A stretch of DNA of 64,000 bases from an uncultured Lachnospira sp. (GCA_910585095.1 CAJUBU010000016.1:6993-70992); one strand, 5' to 3'; counted from the stretch's first letter, positions 9,042 through 17,539 are shown. Notes: generated from the letters alone by a model not told the origin. A program made the numbers and translations.

Positions 9042-9481
9042 TATACGCTATTTTCCTCCATTTCTTGGAATATACGAATATCCTTCATATCCTGATTGTT
9101 TGTATTACTATTTTCATTGTTTAGATTAATGCTTTTATCATTTTCATTATCTGTATTACTATCTTTATCATGTATATTCTTATCCTCTGAATTTGTACCA
9201 TCATCTGTTGGTTTTGGATATTCGTAAACTTCAGATAAATCGGCAGAATATCGAATCTGCCAGTCCCCAGCTGCCACTTCTTTTGCATTGATAAAAAAAT
9301 GATTGGTTACATTCCCTATTCTGGGATGGTATTGTACAATCATTTCTTTTTCAGTAATTGCTGTAACAAAACCACTAATACCACATTTCCATGAAACATG
9401 CTTTGCATAGACAAGCATACCTGTTTTTATTTCAGAAGTATTTAGTACACATTCTGGCTTTTCTATGATTAATTCCATCAC
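9041..9481 (-). CDS. Conserved phage head-tail region protein
   Basis: Residues 1-85 form a compact beta-rich domain (GMLVYAKHVSWKCGISGFVT, then EKEMIVQYHPRIGNVTNHFF). Residues 90-135 are a low-complexity linker dominated by Asn, Asp, Lys and Ser. The gene overlaps the next by 1 bp. The domain resembles small proteins found between neck and tail genes in Clostridia myophages (a DUF5026-like pattern). The function is not known to me. The Asn-rich tail looks like an unstable repeat expansion and may be flexible. Confidence 0.6.
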   Translation of the reverse strand: MMELIIEKPECVLNTSEIKTGMLVYAKHVSWKCGISGFVTAITEKEMIVQYHPRIGNVTNHFFINAKEVAAGDWQIRYSADLSEVYEYPKPTDDGTNSEDKNIHDKDSNTDNENDKSINLNNENSNTNNQDMKDIRIFQEMEENSV

Positions 9482-9487
9482 TGCCTC

Positions 9488-9952
9488 CTATGAATAATCT
9501 TCATTCAATATTTTACAAATTTCTGGTGCTGCCTGTTCTTTTATCTTTTCCATATAAGGTCTTGGCTGCATTTTTGCTGTACCTTTTTCAAGGTACTGAG
9601 CATATGGTGTATTGCTTTCAATATAAGTCACAATTTCTGTTTTATTAGATGACGTTCCAACTTTTTCAACTCCAGCAGACCATTGAAGCCTTAATGCCCC
9701 TGTTCTTCTTGCTGGTGCTTCGCCTGCCGCTGACGCACGATAAAGCTGTCCGCCTCTTAATTTATGTCCATAATCCTTTAACAACTTTCGCGTGGATTTG
9801 GTTCTGCTCTTACCATATGTACTTGGCTTTTTATATACTCTACCACTGCGATTCCCTTTTAATACTTCCAATTCGGCAGTTCTTAAAGCATTAGCAACTC
9901 TTGTTCCTCTAGTAAGCACTTTTCTATTAATATCTTTTGTCATTTCCGACAC
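9488..9952 (-). CDS. Phage neck/minor tail protein, HK97 gp10-like
   Basis: The protein is basic. The central and C-terminal pattern (APARRTGALRLQWSAGVEKV, then TPYAQYLEKGTAKMQPRPYM) is the signature of HK97 gp10-type proteins that join head and tail: TGxLR, then YAxYLExGT and RPYM. The listed start is a GTG at 9952. In-frame coding-like sequence continues upstream (IKLWVKIEELDSNGKTKTV) to an ATA preceded by AGAAGG, just after the previous gene's stop. The true start may therefore be a non-standard ATA near 10030 and the protein about 25 residues longer. Confidence 0.8.
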   Translation of the reverse strand: MSEMTKDINRKVLTRGTRVANALRTAELEVLKGNRSGRVYKKPSTYGKSRTKSTRKLLKDYGHKLRGGQLYRASAAGEAPARRTGALRLQWSAGVEKVGTSSNKTEIVTYIESNTPYAQYLEKGTAKMQPRPYMEKIKEQAAPEICKILNEDYS

Positions 9953-10026
9953 TTTTGCCTTAACTGCTTTCTCAACTGTCTTCGTCTTTCCATTGGAATC
10001 CAGTTCTTCTATTTTTACCCATAATT

Positions 10027-10383
10027 TTATCGGATATCCCTTCTTTCCTCTGCATAATAAATCGTTGAAATGCCAAGCGTTCCTGTATCATCTACATCAC
10101 AAATATAAAACGTTCTATCCCCAAAAATCAGACAGTCTGTTTTCTTTGCTTTTGGTTGTCCGCTTTGTACAATTGTATGAGTAACCACATGGTCTGTTAT
10201 GCTGTGCTTGGTTCTATCATCAACCGTTGCTTCAGCCAAACAACCTTTTAATATATTCGTTCCATCACCTCTATGTTGATTGATTACCCTTCCTGTACTT
10301 GTTATATCCTGCTCATTTCTTTCAATAATAAATTCTTTGAACAGATTGGAAGGTCGAAGATACATTACTGTTGCATTATCCAT
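10027..10383 (-). CDS. Head closure/head-tail joining protein
   Basis: This 118-residue protein has an N-terminal helix followed by strands (SITDHVVTHTIVQSGQPKAK, then CLIFGDRTFYICDVDDTGTL) typical of SPP1 gp16-like head-completion (stopper) proteins, which close the connector below the portal. It is placed between the adaptor-like pseudogene and the gp10-like neck gene, as expected. Its start overlaps the end of the preceding frame by 8 bp. The family assignment rests on position and the Gx3FYI strand pattern, not on a recognised signature. Confidence 0.65.
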   Translation of the reverse strand: MDNATVMYLRPSNLFKEFIIERNEQDITSTGRVINQHRGDGTNILKGCLAEATVDDRTKHSITDHVVTHTIVQSGQPKAKKTDCLIFGDRTFYICDVDDTGTLGISTIYYAEERRDIR

Positions 10384-10797
10384 TTATTCCTGCCCTTTCG
10401 TTTTGCTGCATACCTGTATAGAAATAAGGTGGTTTTTGATTTTTTATATCACTATTACCAAAGCTTGGTATACTTGATTGAACCGATACTTCTTTTTTTA
10501 GTTTTTCATATTCTTCTTTCCAAAGTTTTGCCCTATCATGCAATTCTAATGAAAGAGGACCCGTTTTTGTATTTACCTCATATGCAAAACGATGATACAA
10601 ACTTTCTAGTAGCATTAACTTTGCTTTCTTCCATGAACGTTGATAAATATCTATGGCTGCCTGTATTTCTTCATCGGTTAATGCTGTTGTATCCGAACCC
10701 CCCCCTCAACCATTGTGTCGCCCAACTCAAAACGCATACGGTCTTTTCCATAATTTAAAATATTAGCAGGCTCATACGTGTATGTACCTTTTGCCAT
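10376..10797 (-). pseudogene. Head-tail connector (adaptor) gene with frameshift at a run of eight G
   Basis: An ATG at 10797 opens a frame reading MAKGTYTYEPANILNYGKDR and on to GDTMVEGG. It then shifts at eight G (minus strand; 10698-10705) and stops 9 codons later. In another frame the natural continuation is SDTTALTDEEIQAAIDIYQR, running into LMLLESLYHRFAYEVNTKTG and the C-terminus at 10376. Six or nine G would restore a 140-residue helical protein of the kind found between capsid and head-closure genes. Mutation, slippage or an assembly error in the homopolymer are all possible. An ATG inside the second half (10615) could start only the last 79 residues. Confidence 0.75.
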
Positions 10798-10814
10798 TTT
10801 GGTATCAACTCCTT

Positions 10815-11402
10815 TTAATTCATGCTTGTGGCTTCGTTATGTTCTTTCGATTCATTGATATTATCATTAGAGGAAAATAGATTATCCACTTGTTTTTTTG
10901 CTGCCTCTTTAATGGTTTTACGGCTATCTGCTGCATGTAAAAGTATCAAAACATTTTCACTCTGAATGGCTGCAATTGCCTTTGAACCTTCATCCGCATT
11001 TTGTTGCATAATAGAAAATACCTGTTGAATTTCATCAGGTGTCACCAAAATAATGGCAATCTGCTCCTTTACTCCATCAGATTCTTTTTTGACGGAAACC
11101 GAAATCGTACCATCATTTTCTGCCAACTTGCATTTCTTTAAATCTGCTACCACTTGTTGCAATTCTTCTTCTTTCTGTTTCATTGATACAATTGCTTCAG
11201 CAATCATTTTATCAACCTGCTCTTGTGTAAATAATCCACTCTCATTTTTAGAATACTGTGTTTCTTCATCAAGCTTTGAAATATAACCACTTCTTATTAG
11301 TTTCTCACTTCTTGCAGGAAGAATCACATCATCTGGTATTGTATCACCCAAATGATAGGTAATTTTACCTACTGTAAGTTGTTTTAAACATAAATACTGC
11401 AT
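10815..11402 (-). CDS. Phage structural-region protein of unknown function
   Basis: The 195-residue protein starts with a short beta-type domain (LCLKQLTVGKITYHLGDTIP, then RSEKLIRSGYIS). This is the pattern of small capsid-adjacent proteins that often precede head-tail connectors. A coiled-coil-like stretch (residues 65-95) and a helical C-terminus with AADSRKTIKEAAKKQ follow. It is the first gene after the major capsid gene. I cannot assign a function; a minor head or capsid-stabilising protein is likely from position. Confidence 0.6.
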   Translation of the reverse strand: MQYLCLKQLTVGKITYHLGDTIPDDVILPARSEKLIRSGYISKLDEETQYSKNESGLFTQEQVDKMIAEAIVSMKQKEEELQQVVADLKKCKLAENDGTISVSVKKESDGVKEQIAIILVTPDEIQQVFSIMQQNADEGSKAIAAIQSENVLILLHAADSRKTIKEAAKKQVDNLFSSNDNINESKEHNEATSMN

Positions 11403-11411
11403 ATCTGCCTC

Positions 11412-12455
11412 CTATACACATTTAGACAGATAACAGGCAAGGTCATCACATGTCTTTCTCATATCCGTTGCAATCAAACCTTCCATAAATTCAGAATGAG
11501 TCCCGCCTTCTCCTTCAAATACATCCGTTGCCATAAAATTGCCATTTCCAAGCATATCCCAAGTAAAAATATAACCCGCTGATGGTTCATCCACTCTAGG
11601 ATTTGATGTTGTGTAAGAAAGCAACGCACCATCTGGCTCACAAATAAACTGCATATCATCATCTTGTCCTTCTTCTGCTGCATTATAAGTTGCATCCAAC
11701 ACTTTAACCTCATCCACTCCAAACAATTCTGCTAACACTTTTTCAGTAACTTTTGCTGGATTTGCTGTACTTCCTGTATATTTTACACGTTCTAATAAAT
11801 CTGGATGCTCCTTTAAAGCAAGATAGGTATTATATCCCAGTGTCAACTTATTAGGCGTCCTTCTGCCATCTAACACAATTTGACGTTTGCGGGTATCAAA
11901 AAATTGAATGGGGTCTGAATTGGCATCGGAAAACTTAATAAACTGCTTGCCACTTGGTGTTACTCCTGCTCCTGAAGCAATGCCTGTAAACTCATTGTTC
12001 CATACCCCTGTTTTAAAGAAATGATTGGCAAACAAAATATCCAAATGTAATAATTGCTGGTCTACCACAAAACGATTTTTTGCTCGTTTAGGGTCAATCG
12101 ATGGCGGCACATTCGCACGCTGATAATTGACAGCTCCAATCTGGTCGATTCCTACAATAATCTGGTCTACTTCACATTTATACGTTTGGTCTGTGTGTCC
12201 CATTTGAGCTGGCGGCACTTTGCCAAACTTTGGTTTTCTTCTTACATTATCCCTTGCTAAATCACCTTTATTATAGACATAGTAATATCCTGTTGAAAAT
12301 TCCACAGGACAAATTGGAAAAATACTTGTTGCTACATAATTACTTGCATTCGCAAAAAAAGCCATACTCATATTCGTTAAATAACGGTTTGGTTTCCACC
12401 CCTTTGCAATACGTGCTGATAATTCACTGGCACTTCCTATTTCTCTTCCACTCAT
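11412..12455 (-). CDS. Phage major capsid protein
   Basis: The protein has 347 residues and is placed directly after the decoration protein and scaffold genes. Its N-terminus (YLTNMSMAFFANASNYVATS) and the repeated phrases VFEGEGG and FTWDMLGNG are typical of major capsid proteins in this group of myophages. It forms the icosahedral shell around the genome. No frameshift or stop is visible, unlike several neighbours. The HK97 fold is expected from family knowledge but cannot be read from sequence. Confidence 0.85.
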   Translation of the reverse strand: MSGREIGSASELSARIAKGWKPNRYLTNMSMAFFANASNYVATSIFPICPVEFSTGYYYVYNKGDLARDNVRRKPKFGKVPPAQMGHTDQTYKCEVDQIIVGIDQIGAVNYQRANVPPSIDPKRAKNRFVVDQQLLHLDILFANHFFKTGVWNNEFTGIASGAGVTPSGKQFIKFSDANSDPIQFFDTRKRQIVLDGRRTPNKLTLGYNTYLALKEHPDLLERVKYTGSTANPAKVTEKVLAELFGVDEVKVLDATYNAAEEGQDDDMQFICEPDGALLSYTTSNPRVDEPSAGYIFTWDMLGNGNFMATDVFEGEGGTHSEFMEGLIATDMRKTCDDLACYLSKCV

Positions 12456-12469
12456 TAATCAAAACCTCC

Positions 12470-12871
12470 TTACGCTGTTGCAGGCTTATAACCTGCTTTA
12501 CTAATTTGAACTTGAATCCATGTTCCTGCTTTTGCTGCATTACTTAATGCCATACCGACAATAAAATCGCCATCTTTTGCCGCTACTGCTTTTCCCTCTG
12601 CATTGGTTGCAAGCTCTGTACCGATTGTAAGTGCTTCACCTGCTACCCATTTGCCAACATCTTTAATCTGAATATCTACATCCCCGCCTTTTTCTACAAT
12701 CTCATCGGTTTCTATAAGAGAAATTCCAATGACATGAGCGCCTGCTGTTGGTTTCAAAACAGCGCCATCTTGAACGGATAGTGCTATTCCTCTTGCATTT
12801 TCTAGCTTTTCACTCGCTGGTAATACAATTGTTGGACTTTCATTAATACTTGTTCCAAAATAAGTTGACAT
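12470..12871 (-). CDS. Capsid decoration protein
   Basis: This small protein (133 residues) is rich in Gly, Ala and Val, with repeated short strands (GIALSVQDGAVLKPTAGAHV, then GKWVAGEALTIGTELATNAE). This is the hallmark of DUF2190-like and head-decoration proteins that trimerise on the capsid surface. It is encoded between the scaffold and major capsid genes, 14 bp before the latter. The beta-rich C-terminus ends with a strand containing WIQVQIS. Function is inferred from composition and position. Confidence 0.75.
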   Translation of the reverse strand: MSTYFGTSINESPTIVLPASEKLENARGIALSVQDGAVLKPTAGAHVIGISLIETDEIVEKGGDVDIQIKDVGKWVAGEALTIGTELATNAEGKAVAAKDGDFIVGMALSNAAKAGTWIQVQISKAGYKPATA

Positions 12872-12874
12872 TGT

Positions 12875-14161
12875 TTATTCCTCCTCACATCGTTTAGCCA
12901 ATTCAGGATTATTTATAAATACTTCATCGAGTGCTTGTGCCATTGATAACCCCGTTTTTGATTTTCTAAGTTCTACGGCTTTTGCCTCTGCTTCTGCCCA
13001 TGCTTCACCGCCAAAATCACTGTTATGACCCGATTTTCCAATCTCCGAAAAAGCACCTGATTTTTCAACGGTTTCTACTGCTTGGTCTAACACTGTAATC
13101 ATATCTTGATAAGCTGTACCACCTGCTGCCTTTAAGCTTTTAAACAGTGGCACAAGTTCTTCTTCTTTTTTTCCGATAATGGTATATTTTTTTGCAATAT
13201 CGTAAAGTTCTCTATCTTGTGCTTCCTGTTTAAATTTCTTTAATTCTTCCAATTCAGCTGCAACTGCTGGATGCAATCCCTTATAAATGGTATCCGACTC
13301 ATTGGTCTGCTGATTTGGTGACAATGCCTGTTGTGATGACTGTTCCACTGTTTGTATGGATTGTTCTGTCTGTGTAACTGATTTTGCAATAATAGGTTCT
13401 GCCTGAACTTGCTGTACTTGTGCAGCAGGTGTTGTTGACATACCCTTTTGTGACTGTACCTGTTCATCTTGTGTACCATAACGCTTCTCGATACTTTCCA
13501 GAAATGCTTTTTCTGCATCGGTTAATTTACTTTTATCAATTTTCATTTCTTTTCTATCTCCTTCCTGATTTTGACTACTATCAAACTGTTTTTGCTTATC
13601 CTTTTGCATTGCTGCCTTTTCAATCCCTTCATTGAGCCTTTGTACTGCTGATTTCATTACCTCTAAATCGGTTTGTGAAATATCTTCATTTTTGATAACA
13701 ACACTTGCTTCTTTACCACCAGCCCATTGACTAATGGCTGTTTTTACAACCTCTGTAAACTCTTCAAGGCTTTCTTGCATAGCTGTAGCTGCATTGCTGC
13801 TGTCCATCTCCTCATCACATAAAATAGAACAAAGCGAAGACTGAAGCGCATAACAAATATCCCAAATCTCATCTGCAATTTTGCGATTCTTGGTTTCATT
13901 TAATTTTTCTTTAAAACTGATAGAATCCCCTTTTTGTATTTCATCAACCGCACTGTCAATTTCTTCTTGTGCCATTCCTGCTGCCTTGCCAATAAAACAA
14001 AACAGCTTTTTTAAGATATTGCCACTGCATTTTTGATTCTCTTCTTCTAAGGATTCTTTGCTATCCTTCATCTTAAACAGTTTGATATGTGCATCGGGAT
14101 TTGCTCCTTCATCTACAAAATCAACTTTCTTGATTTTAAGATTTTTAAGTTTTGTTGCCAC
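12875..14161 (-). CDS. Capsid scaffold protein (XkdF C-terminal-like)
   Basis: The start chosen is GTG at 14161, because AAGGAGGG lies 8 bases upstream; the ATG at 14212 is inside a terminator. The protein (428 residues) opens with VATKLKNLKIKKVDFVDEGA, the motif that marks the protease/scaffold junction in XkdF-type proteins. It then shows a long Gln/Glu-rich helical region typical of internal scaffolds (residues 150-330) and a C-terminal end with LSMAQALDEVFINNPELAKR, like capsid-binding tails. In this phage the protease-like domain is a separate gene (15086-15547), with a regulator gene inserted between the two. Confidence 0.75.
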   Translation of the reverse strand: MATKLKNLKIKKVDFVDEGANPDAHIKLFKMKDSKESLEEENQKCSGNILKKLFCFIGKAAGMAQEEIDSAVDEIQKGDSISFKEKLNETKNRKIADEIWDICYALQSSLCSILCDEEMDSSNAATAMQESLEEFTEVVKTAISQWAGGKEASVVIKNEDISQTDLEVMKSAVQRLNEGIEKAAMQKDKQKQFDSSQNQEGDRKEMKIDKSKLTDAEKAFLESIEKRYGTQDEQVQSQKGMSTTPAAQVQQVQAEPIIAKSVTQTEQSIQTVEQSSQQALSPNQQTNESDTIYKGLHPAVAAELEELKKFKQEAQDRELYDIAKKYTIIGKKEEELVPLFKSLKAAGGTAYQDMITVLDQAVETVEKSGAFSEIGKSGHNSDFGGEAWAEAEAKAVELRKSKTGLSMAQALDEVFINNPELAKRCEEE

Positions 14162-14203
14162 GTTTATTTTCCCTCCTTCCTTTTCATTCATTTTTATAAA
14201 ACA

Positions 14204-14231
14204 AAAGGACATCTGTTATCCGATGCCCTTT
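14204..14231 (-). terminator. Terminator after the ORF6N gene
   Basis: On the minus strand AAAGGGCATC pairs with GATGTCCTTT around an eight-base loop, followed by TGTTTT. It closes the inserted ORF6N gene, so that gene behaves as a self-contained unit (a moron) inside the head operon. Confidence 0.65.
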
Positions 14232-14268
14232 GAATTATCATTATTTTGCTTTACATTTGTCTTCAATC

Positions 14269-15066
14269 TTATGCACAATATTTAATTTCATACTCTGAAA
14301 CAATCTTAGAGAAAATTTCTCTAAGTTTTTTATCATCTTCAATAATATCCATTCGGTTTATTCCATTAATTTCAGTCTTAGTACAACCATTATCCATCAT
14401 TCTTTGTTTCTTATTACGCAATCTTATACTTAAATCACACCCTGCTCTATATTCCAGTTCCGAATACATTTCTGTACGAAGAATATTAAAAGGTTTATCA
14501 ATACTTTTTTGTATATGGTTAAACTTTGCATTTATTTCTTCTCGCCAGTTATCAAATACAGGCTTAACGGCTTCTTTGATATTTTCTGTTGTTTCAACTG
14601 CTTTTTGTGCCATTTCCTTTGCTTCTTTTGCATTACGCTCTGTCTGTGCCATTTGGTCTAACATTCCATAGAGCATTTGCATTTGAGGAGATAAATCTGT
14701 TACAAGTTGTTGAACCCTAAAATATCCATTTACAAGTTCTCGTTGTACTTTCCAAGCCAAATCATCTGTAAAGGATTTAACAAGCATTAAGTAGCCTTGT
14801 TCTGTGATAAGCACCTTATCCATATAATCATTGTCAGATATAGTAATTATGCGGCTTTTCCGAATTTCGGAATTGCTTATTATAAAATAATCTTCTCCTT
14901 CAACAAATCTTTTCTTGTTGTCAAGAAATCTTTTGTTTGCTGTTCCCTCTGGTCTTTCGTGTACCATATCAATATCTTTAAATGTTACTATTCTTTGACC
15001 TTTATATTCTTTAATTGAAATATCTGCATTTCCAATATGTACTAAAGTATTATTAACCATATTCAT
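14269..15066 (-). CDS. ORF6N/antirepressor-type phage regulator
   Basis: Residues 10-125 form an ORF6N DNA-binding domain (VTFKDIDMVHERPEGTA, then FVEGEDYFII and TEQGYLMLVKSFTDDLAWKV). The C-terminal half is helical and charged. Such proteins act as phage antirepressors or regulators. The gene separates the XkdF-like protease gene from the scaffold and has its own terminator, so it is a moron in the head operon. The element in the portal gene encodes a close N-terminal relative (20064-20885) with a different C-terminus. The two proteins may recognise similar DNA, which could link element and prophage control. Confidence 0.8.
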   Translation of the reverse strand: MNMVNNTLVHIGNADISIKEYKGQRIVTFKDIDMVHERPEGTANKRFLDNKKRFVEGEDYFIISNSEIRKSRIITISDNDYMDKVLITEQGYLMLVKSFTDDLAWKVQRELVNGYFRVQQLVTDLSPQMQMLYGMLDQMAQTERNAKEAKEMAQKAVETTENIKEAVKPVFDNWREEINAKFNHIQKSIDKPFNILRTEMYSELEYRAGCDLSIRLRNKKQRMMDNGCTKTEINGINRMDIIEDDKKLREIFSKIVSEYEIKYCA

Positions 15067-15085
15067 TCCTCCTCAAACTGATTTT

Positions 15086-15547
15086 TTAAAGTGCTATTCG
15101 TTCAGCTTCGCCTTCAATAGAAAACATTAAATATGTTCCATCTTTAACCTTTTCCCAAACATCTTTGTCTAAAACCTTAAAGCCAATCCACCATCCAATT
15201 GGAAGAGTACCAGATGGAATGCCGATTGCCTGCATTTTTTCTTCTGTAAACACAATACTTTCAATTAGAACTGCAGCACCGCCTCTTTCGTGCATTTCGC
15301 CGCCCTCTCGGTACAACTCTACAAATTCATAAGCTGCTCTCTCTAATTCCTCTGGTTCTACAATATCTTTTTGCCAATCCTCAATTAATTCTCCATCGAC
15401 ACGCATGGAAACACTTGCCCATCCAAAGGCAAGCATTTTGTCATCATCTGATTTCATAATTTTAAATTTGCCTTTTAGGACATTTTCAGACTCTTTTTGT
15501 TGACTATAAATAGGGTTTACAATTATATCTGAAAATCTTTTCATCAT
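15086..15547 (-). CDS. Prohead protease-like protein, XkdF
   Basis: The start at 15547 is chosen because AGAAGGGG lies just upstream; the longer frame would run into the upstream gene. The 153-residue protein shows the XkdF pattern: FGWASVSMRVDGELIEDWQK, the segment GGEMHERGGAAVLIESIVF with the catalytic-type His and Ser, and a C-terminal GTYLMFSIEGEAER. XkdF proteins are putative prohead proteases of PBSX-like phages that trim scaffold and capsid. Here the usual C-terminal scaffold part is in a separate gene beyond the ORF6N moron. Confidence 0.8.
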   Translation of the reverse strand: MMKRFSDIIVNPIYSQQKESENVLKGKFKIMKSDDDKMLAFGWASVSMRVDGELIEDWQKDIVEPEELERAAYEFVELYREGGEMHERGGAAVLIESIVFTEEKMQAIGIPSGTLPIGWWIGFKVLDKDVWEKVKDGTYLMFSIEGEAERIAL

Positions 15548-15577
15548 ATCCCCTTCTTTCAAAATAGGTATAAAAAA

Positions 15578-15598
15578 AAGAGCCTTTTTAAGACTCTT
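15578..15598 (-). terminator. Terminator at the end of the toxin/immunity unit
   Basis: On the minus strand AAGAGTCTT pairs with AAGGCTCTT (one mismatch), followed by eight T. The hairpin overlaps the stop codon of the gene at 15588-15965. It marks the end of the MuF toxin and candidate immunity unit before the XkdF gene. Confidence 0.7.
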
Positions 15599-15965
15599 CT
15601 TCAAAGTATGGACATTGGGCATCTTCTCGCGCCCATATTTCATTTGGTATTCCAGTATGTTTTTCATTTTCTGGATATATTTTGCAATGACATTCTGGAT
15701 TTCCTTTTTGTTTCTTACATTTTATGCAGATGGAATTTTTCCATCTATGTATTCCATCAAGAATGATTGTTATTGTTTCTAAATATCCAAGTGGATAAAA
15801 AAGACGTTTTACATCTTCTGGTATATCTGTTTTTACATACGCATTTAATTCTTTTGAAAACTGTATCCATTCATCATCATCTCTTACTTGGTTATGGTCT
15901 ATTTTCCACATAATTTCTTGAATACGTTTATCCTTTATCTTTTTCTTAACTTCTGTTACATTCAT
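15588..15965 (-). CDS. Candidate immunity protein for the MuF-linked toxin
   Basis: This 125-residue protein lies 12 bp after the toxin-bearing MuF gene, the position of immunity genes in polymorphic toxin loci, and ends at its own terminator. The first 60 residues are helical and charged. The end is cysteine- and histidine-rich (SICIKCKKQKGNPECHCKIY, then a late CPYFEEES), suggesting bound metal or a zinc knuckle. I recognise no family. Immunity is inferred only from position. A small unrelated moron protein is possible. Confidence 0.5.
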   Translation of the reverse strand: MNVTEVKKKIKDKRIQEIMWKIDHNQVRDDDEWIQFSKELNAYVKTDIPEDVKRLFYPLGYLETITIILDGIHRWKNSICIKCKKQKGNPECHCKIYPENEKHTGIPNEIWAREDAQCPYFEEES

Positions 15966-15977
15966 TTCTAAAACCTC

Positions 15978-16883
15978 TTAATATAATATATTTAACATTT
16001 CTGACAACTTTTCATACTCTTCCACTGTTGTAGTTACATCATGACTAAGTATATCATACATTTTATTAGACAACCAGTCTAATCGCTTTGTAACAGGCAT
16101 TTCAATTAATTTCTTTGCAAAATCATATGTACTATTACATATACCAACTCTTTCATTTATTATGTGTAATACATCCAGCATTTCATCATATTGTGAACTA
16201 ATAATTTCTATTCCCTCTACCTTACAAATTTCCTCTGTCATAAGCTGTACAGTTGCTTCTTCAATATTTCGATATTGCCTATAATTTTTTCTTTCAAGAT
16301 AACTAATTGACCTTGCATGTATCTGTTCATGTAAAATAATTGAAGGGGCAGTTTCATGTTTAGTTAAAATATCACAACCCCACATTTTACCATAATTCAC
16401 AGTAGTACCATCTGGATTTGGTATGCCTTTATCATCTACTATCATATTCCCACTCCATTTGCTTGGAGTAGAGATATGTTTAGAAGCTATTTCTTCTGTT
16501 TGAGCTGCAATACTTTCTATTTCTTCTGTACTATATTCTTTCAATGAATTTTCCTGTGTAATAGATACTTTCATTTCAGGTAAATTTTCATTTGTATATA
16601 CTAGAGGTTCAGTTTCTATGTATTCCACCGCACAGGCACATCTTGGATGCGCTGGCGGTGTAAGATTTTCTCCTGCGTTCCAGCTGCTTCCCATTTGAAA
16701 CTTATCATCCATAGCAAGTTCTAGTCCTTCTAATGCTCTGCACTGCTCACATACCATATCATCACCAGAAGTACACCAACGCTTTACAACAACACCCATC
16801 AACTTTTGTGCCTGAGCCTGACGGATTGCCTCATCGGCTCCTCTATTATAAGCCGTAGCCATTTCTGTCTGGGCAATGGTCAT
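15978..16883 (-). CDS. MuF head protein, C-terminal part with HEXXH metallopeptidase-like toxin domain
   Basis: Residues 1-95 hold the MuF zinc-type end, ACTS-like (RWCTSGDDMVCEQCRALEGL, then LTPPAHPRCACAVEY). A linker follows, then a domain from about residue 130 with ILHEQIHARS, a clear HEXXH motif, and a downstream IEEATVQLMTEEI that could supply the third metal ligand. MuF proteins fused to C-terminal toxin domains are a known polymorphic toxin class in Firmicute prophages. The MuF N-terminal part is in the same frame upstream, separated by a TAA and 19 codons. The ATG at 16883 has only a weak ribosome site (AGGG, 3 bases away). Confidence 0.7.
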   Translation of the reverse strand: MTIAQTEMATAYNRGADEAIRQAQAQKLMGVVVKRWCTSGDDMVCEQCRALEGLELAMDDKFQMGSSWNAGENLTPPAHPRCACAVEYIETEPLVYTNENLPEMKVSITQENSLKEYSTEEIESIAAQTEEIASKHISTPSKWSGNMIVDDKGIPNPDGTTVNYGKMWGCDILTKHETAPSIILHEQIHARSISYLERKNYRQYRNIEEATVQLMTEEICKVEGIEIISSQYDEMLDVLHIINERVGICNSTYDFAKKLIEMPVTKRLDWLSNKMYDILSHDVTTTVEEYEKLSEMLNILY

Positions 16884-16940
16884 TGCCCTATATCGGTGCT
16901 GCTTTTCTGCATATTTGGCAGCAGCTTCTCTTGCTTTCTT

Positions 16941-17537
16941 TTAAACACTCTCTGTTTTCATTCTTGGATGCTGCTCTTTTAGGTTTGCAACCACATTTTC
17001 ATAATATCGTAAATTTGCTTTTGCCTGTGGCTCTGTCAAGCCGATACAGGATCGAATAAATTTTGCTAACTCATCAACACTATGCTTTTCTCTGACAGAC
17101 CTTGCGAGTAAAGCTGAAATCGCTCCTTTTTGCTCTTGTGTAACAGCAGTTACAAACTCAGCTCCATGATGTTGAATCCAATTGATTGCATGAGATGAAT
17201 GAAAGGTAAATCTTTGTAAATCGAACAATATAGGCTGACTAACTGAACCCGCTTTCATGGCATCTTCCCAAACATAACGAAGCTTATTTTGCACCAAAAT
17301 GGAATAATCTTTCGACCATATATTAAATGTTTCTTTTGTCATCACACCTTCTATAACAGCCTGTCGAAGTTCCTGATAGGTAATCGCTGCCTGCTGGTCT
17401 TTCCAAAATCCACACAATATCTGTATTGGAGTATTTGCATTATCTTTTAAATAATCTTCTAATCGTTTTAATATTTCATTTGCATTTCCTGCCTTTGCTT
17501 TTTGGAAGTATCTGCATGGTCGAATAAGAAAAGTCAT
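16941..17537 (-). CDS. MuF minor head protein, N-terminal part (interrupted by TAA)
   Basis: The protein starts MTFLIRPCRYFQKAKAGNAN and contains helical MuF-type sequence (FHSSHAINWIQHHGAEFVTA, then LARSVREKHSVDELAKFIRS and GLTEPQAKANLRYYENVVAN). MuF binds the portal and affects head assembly or ejection. Reading stops at TAA (16941-16943), but the same frame continues KKAREAAAKYAEKQHRYR into the conserved C-terminal part, so a single nonsense change is likely. The restored protein would have 519 residues. The gene starts 2 bp after the portal stop, consistent with coupled translation. Confidence 0.75.
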   Translation of the reverse strand: MTFLIRPCRYFQKAKAGNANEILKRLEDYLKDNANTPIQILCGFWKDQQAAITYQELRQAVIEGVMTKETFNIWSKDYSILVQNKLRYVWEDAMKAGSVSQPILFDLQRFTFHSSHAINWIQHHGAEFVTAVTQEQKGAISALLARSVREKHSVDELAKFIRSCIGLTEPQAKANLRYYENVVANLKEQHPRMKTESV

Positions 17538-17539
17538 CT

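Noticed and set aside
10273..10758. Plus-strand frame across the connector genes
   Set aside because: It is antisense to conserved phage genes and lacks any start signal.
3794..16943. Reassignment of TGA to Trp in the phage
   Set aside because: Intact phage genes use TGG for Trp and end normally, one break is TAA, and one is a frameshift. Damage explains all of them better.
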